This document shows, piece by piece, positions 8,163 through 17,066 of a DNA stretch of 64,000 nucleotides. The notes below the pieces were generated by a model. The model worked only from the letters and a program-made list of their open reading frames with translations, searched no databases and had not been told where the DNA came from. A program made the position numbers and the translations under genes. The stretch is from Faecalibacterium prausnitzii (lineage in GTDB: Bacteria > Bacillota > Clostridia > Oscillospirales > Ruminococcaceae): NCBI RefSeq assembly GCF_003324185.1, contig NZ_PXUP01000009.1, positions 62,001-126,000 of the forward strand, in the 5' to 3' direction. Numbering within the stretch: position 1 is the first letter of the stretch; the number at the start of each line of letters is the position of its first letter.

Positions 8163-9401
8163 ATGGCACACATCCTTATTCTGGGCGGCGGTGCCGCCGG
8201 ACTGGCCGCTGCGCTGGCGGCTGCACAGGCCGCGCCCGCTGCCCGCGTCACGGTGCTGGAGCGCAACCCCAAGGTGGGCAAAAAGCTGCTGGCTACCGGC
8301 AACGGCCGCTGCAATCTGGACAACACCGCCATTGCGCCGGAAAAATACTTCACCGCCGACCCCGCCGCACTGCGCCCCCTGCTGGCGGCGGTGGATGCCG
8401 CCGCGCCGCTGACGTGGTTTGAGCAGCTGGGGCTGTACACCCGCACCGATGAAGCCGGGCGGGTGTATCCCTATTCCAATCAGGCGGCAGACGTGCTGGC
8501 GCTGCTGGAGCTGCATTTGCAGCGGCACACCGTACAGCTGCGCACCGGCTGCACGGTAAGCACCCTGCGGCAGAGCAAAGGCGGCTACGCGGTGCAGTTT
8601 ACCACCGCCGAGGGCGGCACCGAAAGCCTGCGGGCAGATGCCGTTATCTGCGCCATGGGCGGCGCCGCCGGGCCGCAGTTCGGCACGGACGGCTTCGGCA
8701 CCCGCTTTGCCGCCGACTGCGGCGGGCAGATGCGCCCGCTTTACCCCTGCCTGACCGCCCTGCAATGCGCAAAGCCGAACAAGAGCCTTGCGGGCATCCG
8801 CGCCAAAGCCGCCGCCCGCCTGCTGGACGGCGACCGGGTATTGGCTGAAGAGATGGGCGAAGTACAGTTTACCGACTACGGGCTTTCCGGCATCTGCATC
8901 ATGCAGCTGTCCGGCCTGCTTGCCCCCGGGCGCAGGCTGAGAGACCCTGTCGTGGAACTTGACCTGTTCCCGGAGCTGAGCGAGATAGACCTGACCCGTC
9001 TGCTTGCCCGGCACGCCATCCAAACCGCATCCGACACCCTCGCCGGGTTCTGGACAGGGCTGTTGAACGTCAAGCTGGGTTACGCCCTCTGGGAAGCTGC
9101 CAATATGCCCAACAACCGCTCGGTCAAGCAGATGCAGCCCCTTGCCCACACCGCCAAGCACTGGCGGTTCGAGGGGCTTGCCCCCTGCGGCTGGCGGCAG
9201 GCGCAGACCACCGGCGGCGGGCTTGCCCTGACCGAGGTGGAACCGACCTTCCAGTTCAAGGGCTGTCCGGGGCTGTACTTCGTGGGTGAAACGTTGGACT
9301 GCGCCGGAAGCTGCGGCGGCTTCAACCTGCACTGGGCGTTCGGCAGCGGCCTTGCCGCCGGGCGGGACGCCGCAAAGCACCTTTGCAGCCGAAAACGGTA
9401 A
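8163..9401 (+). CDS. HI0933/YhiN-family FAD-dependent oxidoreductase
   Basis: A 412-residue flavoprotein. The N-terminal dinucleotide fold has 'ILGGGAAGLAAALAAA', followed by the family mark 'GKKLLATGNGRCNL'. The C-terminus has the second FAD contact, 'LYFVGETLDCAGSCGGF', and an N-L-x-W-A-x-x-S/G-type end. Members include BaiN-type enzymes proposed to act on bile-acid intermediates, but most are uncharacterised, so the substrate is open. The ribosome site is AAGCAGGTG. It stands alone between spoVT and a convergent transporter gene. Confidence 0.88.
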   Translation: MAHILILGGGAAGLAAALAAAQAAPAARVTVLERNPKVGKKLLATGNGRCNLDNTAIAPEKYFTADPAALRPLLAAVDAAAPLTWFEQLGLYTRTDEAGRVYPYSNQAADVLALLELHLQRHTVQLRTGCTVSTLRQSKGGYAVQFTTAEGGTESLRADAVICAMGGAAGPQFGTDGFGTRFAADCGGQMRPLYPCLTALQCAKPNKSLAGIRAKAAARLLDGDRVLAEEMGEVQFTDYGLSGICIMQLSGLLAPGRRLRDPVVELDLFPELSEIDLTRLLARHAIQTASDTLAGFWTGLLNVKLGYALWEAANMPNNRSVKQMQPLAHTAKHWRFEGLAPCGWRQAQTTGGGLALTEVEPTFQFKGCPGLYFVGETLDCAGSCGGFNLHWAFGSGLAAGRDAAKHLCSRKR

Positions 9402-9408
9402 CAAAAAA

Positions 9409-9452
9409 GGGATCCTGAAGCGCCAGCTGGCGCTTCAGGATCCCTTTTTATT
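9409..9452. terminator. Bidirectional terminator between convergent genes
   Basis: A perfect 36-bp palindrome (9409-9444) is flanked by A6 on the left and T5AT5 on the right, so it can stop transcription from both sides. Confidence 0.92.
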
Positions 9453-9453
9453 T

Positions 9454-10101
9454 TTACTCGCCCTTGGAAAGCAGCTTTGCACGCTCCAGTGCGGGGCGCA
9501 GTGCCAGATACAGCACCACGGCGCAGGCAGTGGAAGCCACACTGTTCACAAAGGTGACGCCGCCGGCGATCTTGGTCAGCGCCTGTGCCACGGTGTACTC
9601 CTGCCCAAAGATGTACACGTTGCGGAAGTAGCCAAGGAAGGGGTCGGTGAACACGTTCAGCAGCAGACCGGAACCCGCAGAGACGATCACCTTGACCAGA
9701 TACCCGGCGCTGTGACGATCCTGATCCCGCAGCTTGAACACCTTATGTGCCACGGCACCGCAGGTGATGCCGATGATGAACTTGAGCACGAAGGTGGTAA
9801 TAGCGTAGCCCGGGTCACCGGCAAGGATATCCGCCAGCGCCAGACCGATGGCACCCGCCAGACCGCCGGATACACCGTCCAGCAGCAGCGCCGTCAAGGC
9901 AGTAAAGGTGTTGCCCAGATGGAACGAAGAACCGCCGTAGAAGGGGATGCGGAAGAACAGGTAGGCCACAAGGCTCAGTGCAGCCATCACACCGGTAAGC
10001 GCCAGCTCGTGCACCGTAAAGCGGCGCTTGTACAGCACACTGAAAAAAAGGATCAGGATAACGACGACTGCCAGCAGCAGCCACATTGCAGTAGTAGACA
10101 T
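9454..10101 (-). CDS. ECF transporter S component (possibly vitamin B6)
   Basis: About 215 residues with five or six membrane segments. After an N-terminal helix comes 'HELALTGVMAALSLVAYL', then 'FHLGNTFTALTALLLDG' and 'GLAGAIGLALADIL', a typical substrate-binding subunit of an energy-coupling-factor transporter that shares a genome-wide ATPase/T module. ATG 10101 has GGAGG 9 nt upstream. It is divergent from a MocR/PdxR-type regulator and shares an operator-like region with it; such regulators often control pyridoxal salvage, so B6 is a reasonable but unproven substrate. Confidence 0.8.
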   Translation of the reverse strand: MSTTAMWLLLAVVVILILFFSVLYKRRFTVHELALTGVMAALSLVAYLFFRIPFYGGSSFHLGNTFTALTALLLDGVSGGLAGAIGLALADILAGDPGYAITTFVLKFIIGITCGAVAHKVFKLRDQDRHSAGYLVKVIVSAGSGLLLNVFTDPFLGYFRNVYIFGQEYTVAQALTKIAGGVTFVNSVASTACAVVLYLALRPALERAKLLSKGE

Positions 10102-10143
10102 GATACTTTCCCTCCAATCGCGCCGATAACCCCACAAAACCAC

Positions 10144-10237
10144 TTGACATTTGGGTGTCCGGCGGGTATGCTCCTATTATACGCAAAACTGACCCCATGA
10201 AAATACCCAGAACAAAGTTTTTTTATGGGGTCAGTTT
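10144..10237. promoter_or_regulatory. Divergent promoters and 13-bp inverted repeat between ECF-S and mocR genes
   Basis: Plus strand: TTGACA (10144-10149), 17 bp, TATGCT (10167-10172), reading toward mocR. Minus strand: TATAAT (10176-10181), reading toward the ECF gene. Downstream of the mocR start and upstream of the ECF -10 lies AAACTGACCCCAT (10186-10198), repeated inverted as ATGGGGTCAGTTT (10225-10237). The two arms are a good candidate for the MocR-type regulator's binding site, placed to affect both promoters. Confidence 0.7.
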
Positions 10238-10267
10238 GACGCAATACCCAGATGGGAGGGACATTCT

Positions 10268-11710
10268 ATGGTACATCTGACCACGGCACTGGACCCGGCT
10301 TCGGCGGTGCCGCTGTACGAGCAGCTCTACCGCAGCCTTGCCGCCGAGATGCGGGCGGGCACCCTGACAGCGGGCACCCGGATGCCCGGCAAACGGCGGC
10401 TGGCGGCAGAGCTGTCGGTCTCGGTGAACACGGTGGACACTGCCTACCAGATGCTGGCAGCCGAGGGCTACCTGACCGCCCGGGAGCGCAGCGGCTTCAC
10501 GGTGCAGGAGTATCTTGCCCTGCCGCAGGGGGTGCAGCCGCCCGCCGCGCCCTCTGCGCCGGTGGCAGCGCCCCCCGCCGAAACCACCCCGCCGGTGCAG
10601 TTCGATTTATCTACCCGGGGCGTGGACCCGGGGCTGTTCCCCTTCCGCACATGGGCACGGCTGCAAAAGGAACTGCTCTATTCCGCGCCGGAGCTGCTCA
10701 CCCCCGGGGATGCCCGGGGCGACGCTGCTCTGCGGCAGGCGCTGGCAGAGTATCTGGCCGAGTACCGGGGCGTGCAGTGCGACCCGGAGCAGCTGGTGGT
10801 GGGTGCAGGGCTGGAATATCTTCTAGGGCTGCTGGCACCGCTGCTGCCCGGCCCTGCCGCCGTGGAGACTCCCGGCTACCCCCGCGCCCGGCAGGTGCTG
10901 GAAAACAACGGCGTGCCCTGCCGCTGCCTGCCGGTGGACGCGGACGGCCTGTCCCTGACGGCTCTTTCCGCCAGCGATGCGGCGGTGTGCTACGTCACTC
11001 CCAGCCACCAGTTCCCCACCGGGGTCACCATGCCCGCCGGACGCCGGGCCGAGCTGCTGCACTGGGCAGCCCGCGCCCCGGGGCGGCGGTACATCATTGA
11101 GGACGACTACGACTCCGAGTTCCGCTTTGATACCCGCCCGCTGCCCAGCTTGCAGGGCATGGCGGGCGCAGACGGCCCGGTGGTGTACCTGTCCACCTGC
11201 TCCCGCAGCCTTGCCCCGGGCATCCGCATTGCCTATATGGTACTGCCCCGGCAGCTGCTGGGCGCGTGGCAGGCCAAGTACCGGCTGTACTCCGGCACGG
11301 TGGGACGGTTTGAGCAGCAGACGCTGGCGCGCTTTATCACCGGGGGCTATTTCACCCGGCACTTAGCGCGGGAACGCACCGCCTACAAAGCCCGCCGGGA
11401 TGCGCTGGTGGCGGCACTGCGCACCTCCTTTGCACCGGAAGAGCTGACCCTTGCGGGGCTGCACACCGGTCTGCACCTGCTGGCACAGCTGAAAGACCCG
11501 CCGCCGGACGCCGCCCTGCGGGCTGCTGCCCGGCAGTACGGGGTGCGCTGTTCCCTGCTGAGCGACTACGACCTGACCGGCACGGCGCACTCTGCCGCCG
11601 GGACGCTGGTGCTGGGTTATGGCTCACTGCCGGACGCGGACTGCGCCGCCGCCGGGGAGAGGTTGAAAAAGCTCTGCACCGCCGCCCGGGAGGCATCGGA
11701 CACCGTATAG
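10268..11710 (+). CDS. MocR/PdxR-family regulator (GntR winged helix fused to aminotransferase-like domain)
   Basis: 480 residues. The N-terminal GntR winged helix (about 5-75) includes 'GTRMPGKRRLAAELSVS' and 'NTVDTAYQMLAAEGYL'. The larger part is a fold-type I aminotransferase domain with the PLP-contact pattern 'IIEDDYDSEFRFD' and 'YLSTCSRSLAPGIRIAY', where the lysine normally seen after the T-x-S is absent in this stretch (S-R-S instead of S-K-x); this should be checked against the family. Such proteins sense PLP and control B6 genes or GABA/amino-acid uptake. It overlaps the next, convergent gene by 94 bp. Confidence 0.85.
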   Translation: MVHLTTALDPASAVPLYEQLYRSLAAEMRAGTLTAGTRMPGKRRLAAELSVSVNTVDTAYQMLAAEGYLTARERSGFTVQEYLALPQGVQPPAAPSAPVAAPPAETTPPVQFDLSTRGVDPGLFPFRTWARLQKELLYSAPELLTPGDARGDAALRQALAEYLAEYRGVQCDPEQLVVGAGLEYLLGLLAPLLPGPAAVETPGYPRARQVLENNGVPCRCLPVDADGLSLTALSASDAAVCYVTPSHQFPTGVTMPAGRRAELLHWAARAPGRRYIIEDDYDSEFRFDTRPLPSLQGMAGADGPVVYLSTCSRSLAPGIRIAYMVLPRQLLGAWQAKYRLYSGTVGRFEQQTLARFITGGYFTRHLARERTAYKARRDALVAALRTSFAPEELTLAGLHTGLHLLAQLKDPPPDAALRAAARQYGVRCSLLSDYDLTGTAHSAAGTLVLGYGSLPDADCAAAGERLKKLCTAAREASDTV

Positions 11711-12540
11711 TGTCCGCCTGCCCAGTCCCCGGGCAGGGCGTCAGCGGTGATATCCACCGGCTCGGCGCTGGTGGCTAAAAATTCCAGCGTGCGTTCCAGT
11801 GTAGCAAGGTCTACGGCGGTCAGGCTGGTCAGCAGACTGCTGCTCACCTCCCGCAGACCCTGCGGCAGGGTGGTGGGCAGCAGCTCCAGCGCCTGCCGGA
11901 AAAACGCATCCCACACCGCCGCCCGGGCGGCGGCGCTGCGCCGGGGCGAAAGAACAGTGTCGGCATCCAGCGCCGCTAAAAAGCTGTGGGCATCGGCGGC
12001 GGAGATGCCCTGCACCCCGGTGCCTTTGCCGTACCGCGCCAGCTGCTCCGGGGTGAGCGCCCCGGTAAAACCCACCCGCACTGCGCCGTACCGCGCCGCA
12101 AGCTTTGTCAGCACCGCCGGGGCGATGGCAAGATAATCGGTATCCTCCGGCAGGGCGAACACCTCGCCCAGCGCCTCCCGGCAGCGGGCGGGTCCTGCGG
12201 CGGCGTAACAGTCCGCAAGAGGGACGTTCTTGCCCCCAAAGGGCACTTCCAGCGCGGCGGGCACCGCCAGCAGATGGATACAGTTCTGCCCGGCGTTCAG
12301 GTAAGCCAGCACAAAGCCCGGGGTCTCGTCTGCCACGCACAGCAGCACGGTGCACTGGTCGGCGGCTTTGGGCAGACGGATGGGCACCCCGCTTTGGCTT
12401 TTTGCAGCCTGCCGCAGACTGCTGCGCAGCTGGGCGCGGCTGAGCAGCACTGTGCCGCCCACCAGCGGCAGCAACACCAGCAGGGCGGCGCACAGCGCCG
12501 CCCAGAAGGGACGCCAGCCGCTGCGTTTTGCGTGTTTCAT
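11617..12540 (-). CDS. LytR-CpsA-Psr (LCP)-like membrane protein, degenerate
   Basis: 307 residues with a short basic N-terminus and one membrane helix (about 9-34), so a cytoplasmic-in, outside-out topology. The outer part follows the LCP layout: 'VLLCVADETPGFVLAYL', 'LLAVPAALEVPF' where LCP proteins have S-I-P-R-D, 'LADCYAAAGPARCREAL' for the A-Y-x-G-G block, and 'KLAARYGAVRVGF'. The arginine that contacts pyrophosphate in true LCP ligases appears missing, so attachment of wall polymers is doubtful. ATG 12540 has AAAGGAGG. Its last 31 codons lie antisense to the end of mocR. Confidence 0.6.
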   Translation of the reverse strand: MKHAKRSGWRPFWAALCAALLVLLPLVGGTVLLSRAQLRSSLRQAAKSQSGVPIRLPKAADQCTVLLCVADETPGFVLAYLNAGQNCIHLLAVPAALEVPFGGKNVPLADCYAAAGPARCREALGEVFALPEDTDYLAIAPAVLTKLAARYGAVRVGFTGALTPEQLARYGKGTGVQGISAADAHSFLAALDADTVLSPRRSAAARAAVWDAFFRQALELLPTTLPQGLREVSSSLLTSLTAVDLATLERTLEFLATSAEPVDITADALPGDWAGGHYTVSDASRAAVQSFFNLSPAAAQSASGSEP

Positions 12541-12613
12541 GGCTCTGCCTCCTTTTTGTGCATAAAGCATAGCCCACCGGGCGACCCTTTATGCAGAAAG
12601 GCAGGGATGCTGT

Positions 12614-12733
12614 ATGGATAAAGCAGAAAACCCCAACGAAAAAGACCGCGAGGAACAGGAGGACTTCTGGCTGACGCTGGAACCCCTTCCCGCCCCAGAC
12701 CCCGAAAAGCCCTCCGCACCGCATGAGGACTAA
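12614..12733 (+). CDS. Possible small acidic protein (39 aa)
   Basis: ATG 12614 to TAA 12731-12733 encodes 39 residues rich in E, D and P with a central 'EEQEDFWLTLEPLP'. It reads away from the LCP-like gene. The ribosome site is weak and there is no recognised homologue, so it may be chance. The strongly acidic composition and lack of rare codons are the only arguments for it. Confidence 0.3.
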   Translation: MDKAENPNEKDREEQEDFWLTLEPLPAPDPEKPSAPHED

Positions 12734-12788
12734 GGCTGCTGCATAAAATGCGGTAAAGGGGTGAGCCGTTTCTCGTTACGCCCCTTCT

Positions 12789-12896
12789 GTGAAAATGTGT
12801 TTGGAGCGGCCCGCAGGCCGCGACAAACACGAAATTATAAATAATTTTTCCGCTGAATATGCCCAGAGTGTAACGGAGGGCATTTCAAATCGTACC
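12789..12896 (+). repeat. Dispersed hairpin element, copy 2
   Basis: GTGAAAA, then a hairpin GTGTTTG...CAAACAC (12797-12830) with an inner GCGGCC-CGCA-GGCCGC stem, an AT-rich block with TTTTTCCGCTGAATATG, a GCCC...GGGC inverted repeat, and AAATCGTACC. It aligns end to end with the copy at 25858-25963 read on the minus strand. It lies 20 bp before the symporter start codon, so it may be transcribed in that gene's leader. Confidence 0.8.
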
Positions 12897-12916
12897 ACCA
12901 CAAAGGAGGCCACGAG

Positions 12917-14356
12917 ATGCCAGAGCGGTTCATGCGGGGAGTCGAGGCCGTGAACGGCATCGTGTGGGGGCCGATGGGGCTGGGGCTGCTCTTCGGCACC
13001 GGGCTGCTGCTGACGGTGCGCACCGGGGGCTTCCAGCTGCGGCGGTGGGGCTACTGGATGCGGCACACCCTCGGTGCCATCCTGACCGACCAGAGCGTCA
13101 CCGCCCATACCGCCCGCGAGGAGCAGGCCATCAGCCAGTTCCAAAGCCTGTGCACCGCGCTGGCGTCCACCATCGGCACCGGCAACCTTGTGGGGGTGGC
13201 AACAGCCATCCTTTCCGGCGGGGCGGGGGCGGTGTTCTGGATGTGGGTCATGGCGCTGCTGGGCATGATGACCAGCTACGCCGAGAATGTGCTGGGCATC
13301 TACTACCGCCGCAAAGACCCGGCGGGCGGCTGGCGCGGCGGGCCGATGTACTACCTGCGGGACGGCCTTGGCGGCAAGCCGGGGCGGGTGCTGGCGGTGC
13401 TGTTTGCTGCGTTCTGCGCGCTGGCAAGCTTTGGCATCGGCAACCTGAGCCAGCTCAATTCCATCGCGGGCAACCTGAAAGCGGCGTTTGGCGTGCCGGA
13501 GGCCGTTACCGGCGCAGTGCTGGCGGCAGTGTCGGCGGTGATTTTGCTGGGCGGGCTGAAGCGTGTGGCTGCGGTGGCAGAAAGGCTTGTCCCCGCCATG
13601 GCGCTGCTGTACATCGTGGGTGCGCTCACCGTAGTGGGGGTGCATATCACCGCCGTCCCGGCGGCGCTTGCCGCCATCCTGAAAGGCGCGTTCGGGCTGC
13701 GGGCCGCCGGTGGGGGCATCGTAGGCTACGGCCTGTCCCGGGCGGTCACTTGGGGCTTCAAGCGGGGTGCTTTTTCCAACGAAGCGGGGCTTGGCTCCTC
13801 GGTGATGGTGCACGCGGCTTCCAACGTAAAGGAGCCGGTGCAGCAGGGCATGTGGGGCATTTTTGAGGTGTTTGCAGACACCATGGTGGTGTGCACCCTG
13901 ACGGCGCTGGTGGTGCTGACCTCCGGCTTTGTGGAGCCGGACACCGGGCGCATTGCCGCCAGGGCGGCGGGCAGTGCACTGGTGGGGCAGGCCTTTGACG
14001 CCGTGTTCGGCACGCTGGGGTCCAAGCTCATTGCGGTGTGCATCCTGCTGTTCGCCTATTCCACCGTGCTGGGCTGGAGCTGCTACGGCTGCAAGGCTGT
14101 GGAGTATCTCTTCGGCGCAGGGGCAGGGGCATTTTACCGGGTGCTGTTCGTAGCGCTGATGCCGGTGGGCGCGGTGATACGGCTGGACCTTGCATGGACG
14201 CTTTCCGACACCTTCAACGGCCTGATGATGCTGCCGAACCTCATCGGCGTGGTGGCGCTGTCCGGTACGGTGGTGAAGATCACCCAAAACTACCTTGCCC
14301 GCAAGCTGCACGGCAGCGCCGCGCCGCCGCTGTTGTCTGCGGGTGAGACAATTTAA
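12917..14356 (+). CDS. Sodium:alanine symporter (AGCS family)
   Basis: A 479-residue inner-membrane symporter with about 11 helices. Family signatures are visible: 'GNLVGVATAILSGGAGAVFWMW', split here as GNLVGVATAI and GGAGAVFWMWV, then 'YYLRDGLGGK' and 'FSNEAGLGSSVM'. It should take up alanine or glycine with Na+. The start has AAAGGAGG 7 nt upstream. A MATE exporter follows in the same direction but with its own promoter. Confidence 0.93.
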   Translation: MPERFMRGVEAVNGIVWGPMGLGLLFGTGLLLTVRTGGFQLRRWGYWMRHTLGAILTDQSVTAHTAREEQAISQFQSLCTALASTIGTGNLVGVATAILSGGAGAVFWMWVMALLGMMTSYAENVLGIYYRRKDPAGGWRGGPMYYLRDGLGGKPGRVLAVLFAAFCALASFGIGNLSQLNSIAGNLKAAFGVPEAVTGAVLAAVSAVILLGGLKRVAAVAERLVPAMALLYIVGALTVVGVHITAVPAALAAILKGAFGLRAAGGGIVGYGLSRAVTWGFKRGAFSNEAGLGSSVMVHAASNVKEPVQQGMWGIFEVFADTMVVCTLTALVVLTSGFVEPDTGRIAARAAGSALVGQAFDAVFGTLGSKLIAVCILLFAYSTVLGWSCYGCKAVEYLFGAGAGAFYRVLFVALMPVGAVIRLDLAWTLSDTFNGLMMLPNLIGVVALSGTVVKITQNYLARKLHGSAAPPLLSAGETI

Positions 14357-14374
14357 AATCGTCAGCCCTGCCCC

Positions 14375-14403
14375 TTGTCCCAAGGCGGGGTTTGTGCTAT
14401 GCT
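14375..14403 (+). promoter_or_regulatory. Promoter of the first MATE gene
   Basis: TTGTCC (14375-14380) and TATGCT (14398-14403) are 17 bp apart, 42 bp before the start codon, in the gap after the symporter gene. Confidence 0.55.
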
Positions 14404-14444
14404 AAGGGGTACAAGCGATTTTTTGCGCTGAGAGGAGGAGCCCC

Positions 14445-15800
14445 ATGGCCGCCGTAAAAACACGGAATACCGCTACCCTTATGACCGAGGGCAGCATTGT
14501 AAAAAGCCTGCTGCTGTTTGCCCTGCCGCTGATCTTCGGCAACCTGCTGCAGCAGATGTACAACACCGCCGACAGCATCATCGTGGGCAATTTTGTGGGC
14601 AGCAATGCCCTTGCCGCCGTGGGCTCCAGCGGGTCGCCCATCTACCTGCTCATCGGCTTCAGTCAGGGGCTTGCCGTGGGCGCGGGCGTGGTGGTGTCGC
14701 AGTATCTGGGCGCGGGCGACCACAAGGAGACCCGCGAGGCGGTGCACACCTCCCTTGCCATTGCGGTGGTCATGGGGCTTTTGCTGACGGTGGGCGGCGT
14801 TGCCTGCGGGCGCGCTTTGCTGGTGGCCATGAACACCCCCGCCGAGGTGCTGGCCGATGCCGTGACCTATATCCGCATCTACTTCGGCGGGGTGCTGTTC
14901 AGCGTGGTGTATAACATGACCGCCGGCATCCTGAACGCCGCCGGCAACTCCCGCCGCTCGCTGGTGTATCTGGCATGGGCGTCGGTGACCAACATCGTGC
15001 TGGACTTTGTGTTCATCGTGGGGCTGCGGATGGGGGTGGCGGGCGCTGCCATCGCCACAGACCTGAGCCAGCTGGTGTCCTGCGTGCTGAGCCTGCGTTT
15101 TCTGATGAAAAGCGAGGACGCCTGCCGGGTGGAACTTTCCGCCATCCGGCTGCACCGCAAAATGGCAGGCCGCATCATCCGGGTGGGTCTGCCCACCGGC
15201 ATCCAGAACATGGTCATCTCCTTTTCCAACGTGCTGGTGCAGGCCAGCGTGAACAGCTACGGTGCCGCCGCCATGGCGGGCTTTGCGGCCTACATGAAGA
15301 TCGACGGCTTCAACATCCTGCCGGTGAGCAGCATCAGCATGGCTGCCACCACCTTTGTGGGGCAGAACTACGGTGCGGGGCGTCTGGACCGGGTAAAGCG
15401 CTCGGTGTGGGTCACCCTTGCCATCGGGGTCATCTACACCCTTTGCACCGGCGCGGCGCTATTGGCCGGACAGGACGCCATTCTGCACCTGTTCACCGCC
15501 GACGAGGCCGTGGTCACCTACGGCAAGCTGGCCATGCGGTGGTTCTGCCCGTTCTACTTCCTGCTCAGCATCCTTCACGGCCTTGCCGGTGCCGTGCGCG
15601 GCACGGGTGCCAGCATCCCGCCCATGGTGGTGCTGCTGGTCTCGCTGTGCCTGTTCCGTGTGGTGTGGATCCAGTTCCTGCTGCCCTTCTTCTCCGGCAT
15701 CGAGGGCGTGTTCATCCTCTACCCCGTCAGCTGGGGTCTGGGCGCATTGCTCATGATCCTGTATGCGTGGAAGGGCAAATGGATGGAGTATCATACATAA
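14445..15800 (+). CDS. MATE-family efflux transporter
   Basis: 451 residues, twelve predicted helices in two related halves. 'NLLQQMYNTADSIIVGNFVG' occurs in helix 1 and 'VGQNYGAGRLDRVKRSVW' in the second half, both standard for the DinF/NorM-like clostridial MATE group. It exports cationic compounds using Na+ or H+; the substrate is not evident. The ribosome site is AGAGGAGGAG. It is followed by a strong terminator. Confidence 0.93.
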   Translation: MAAVKTRNTATLMTEGSIVKSLLLFALPLIFGNLLQQMYNTADSIIVGNFVGSNALAAVGSSGSPIYLLIGFSQGLAVGAGVVVSQYLGAGDHKETREAVHTSLAIAVVMGLLLTVGGVACGRALLVAMNTPAEVLADAVTYIRIYFGGVLFSVVYNMTAGILNAAGNSRRSLVYLAWASVTNIVLDFVFIVGLRMGVAGAAIATDLSQLVSCVLSLRFLMKSEDACRVELSAIRLHRKMAGRIIRVGLPTGIQNMVISFSNVLVQASVNSYGAAAMAGFAAYMKIDGFNILPVSSISMAATTFVGQNYGAGRLDRVKRSVWVTLAIGVIYTLCTGAALLAGQDAILHLFTADEAVVTYGKLAMRWFCPFYFLLSILHGLAGAVRGTGASIPPMVVLLVSLCLFRVVWIQFLLPFFSGIEGVFILYPVSWGLGALLMILYAWKGKWMEYHT

Positions 15801-15811
15801 CATTATTTTAC

Positions 15812-15857
15812 AAAAAACGACCCGCCGCACTGAAAGAGATGCGGCGGGTCGTTTTTT
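15812..15857. terminator. Bidirectional terminator between MATE and hydrolase genes
   Basis: An 18-bp stem (15812-15829 with 15840-15857) with A6 at one end and T8 at the other lies between convergent genes. Confidence 0.92.
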
Positions 15858-15881
15858 TTCAGGTACTCCTGTCGGGGCAGC

Positions 15882-17066
15882 TTACCATGCAAAGCCCACG
15901 GAGTCCATGTCGATCTTCTTTTCCATCAGCCCCAGACGGCTCTCGATGAAGTTGACAGCCATATCCGGCCACTGGGCGATCTGGGTATAGTAATCCACAT
16001 AGCCCTTGGTGCCAGTGCCCAGACCCACACCGTGGGGTGCATCAGGTGCCAGATAGAAGCTGAAATCTTTGAAGATATTCGCGCACTCCGGCAGAGCGGG
16101 CAGCATCATCGCACTCAGGCCGTCTTTCTGACCCACAACACCAAAGACCGGAGGCAGGTTGGGGTTCTTCGTGAAGTTCAGACCGGTGACGAACAGTCCG
16201 TAGATGGGGATCGCCACGTTCAGGTCAGCGCTCTCATGGTCCACAGCATCGCAGACGTAGCTGGGGTAGACCTTATCCGGGGTATTCGTAGTGCCGAACT
16301 GGTCGGCCACCACCTGCATCACATTCATGCCGCCAGCAGAGAAGCCCACCGCGATCATGATATCGGTCTTGCCGATGTGTTTTTCAGAGGCGTTGTGGCG
16401 GATGTAGCGGATAGCACGGGCCAGATCCAGCTGCTGATCCACAGCGGCATAAGGGTTGACGCGGCGCTGCAGCACAAAGGCGTTGTAGCCGTTCTTGTTG
16501 AAGAACTCGGCCACCGGGTAGCCTTCCACCACGTTGTTGCGGTGGGTGCTGCCGCCGCCTGCAATAATGATCACGTTGCCCTTCACCTTGCCCTGATCTC
16601 GCAACAGGTACGGGTTCAGGAAGGGACGGAAGCCCTCGTTATCGTAGCAATTTTCCCAGTTGGTGGGCAGCGGAGATTCCACGGCCATCTGATCTCCCCA
16701 AATTTCCCAAACGGTGCTCTTGGGGTCCTTGATCTGGCGCAGCGCCTTGCGGGCATTGGTCAGAGCAACACACATCTCGTAGTGAGAAGCATTGATGCCG
16801 GGCACAGCTGCACCGTCCACCTTCTCGTACTGAGCGCGGGACAGCTTGTGGAACAGCACATAGAACTTGTCAAAATCGCCCCGGAAAGCAGCCGGATAAA
16901 AGGCTACCTCGCGGGAGAGGCGGAGTTCCTCTGCCACCATGGCCTGCACCTCAGCATCGGTGTGCACGCCAGCGTTTTCAGCAAAGGATGCTGGCGCCAT
17001 GCCAGCCACTGCGCCCATGGTCACGGCAGAAGCGGCGGAAAGCTTCATAAAGTCTCTTCTGTTCAT
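15882..17066 (-). CDS. Exported alpha/beta hydrolase with Tat-type signal
   Basis: 394 residues. The N-terminus NRRDFMKLSAASAVTMGAV has the twin-arginine R-R-x-F motif, a hydrophobic core and an A-x-A-like cut site near residue 29. The mature part is an alpha/beta hydrolase: oxyanion-side 'IIIAGGGSTHRN', nucleophile elbow GFSAGG and a likely catalytic histidine in PDAPHGVG. It belongs with esterase/lipase-type (BD-FAE-like) enzymes; the substrate is unknown. Of three consecutive ATG codons I choose the third, 8 nt after AAGGAG. A Tat substrate is unusual for this lineage. Confidence 0.75.
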   Translation of the reverse strand: MNRRDFMKLSAASAVTMGAVAGMAPASFAENAGVHTDAEVQAMVAEELRLSREVAFYPAAFRGDFDKFYVLFHKLSRAQYEKVDGAAVPGINASHYEMCVALTNARKALRQIKDPKSTVWEIWGDQMAVESPLPTNWENCYDNEGFRPFLNPYLLRDQGKVKGNVIIIAGGGSTHRNNVVEGYPVAEFFNKNGYNAFVLQRRVNPYAAVDQQLDLARAIRYIRHNASEKHIGKTDIMIAVGFSAGGMNVMQVVADQFGTTNTPDKVYPSYVCDAVDHESADLNVAIPIYGLFVTGLNFTKNPNLPPVFGVVGQKDGLSAMMLPALPECANIFKDFSFYLAPDAPHGVGLGTGTKGYVDYYTQIAQWPDMAVNFIESRLGLMEKKIDMDSVGFAW

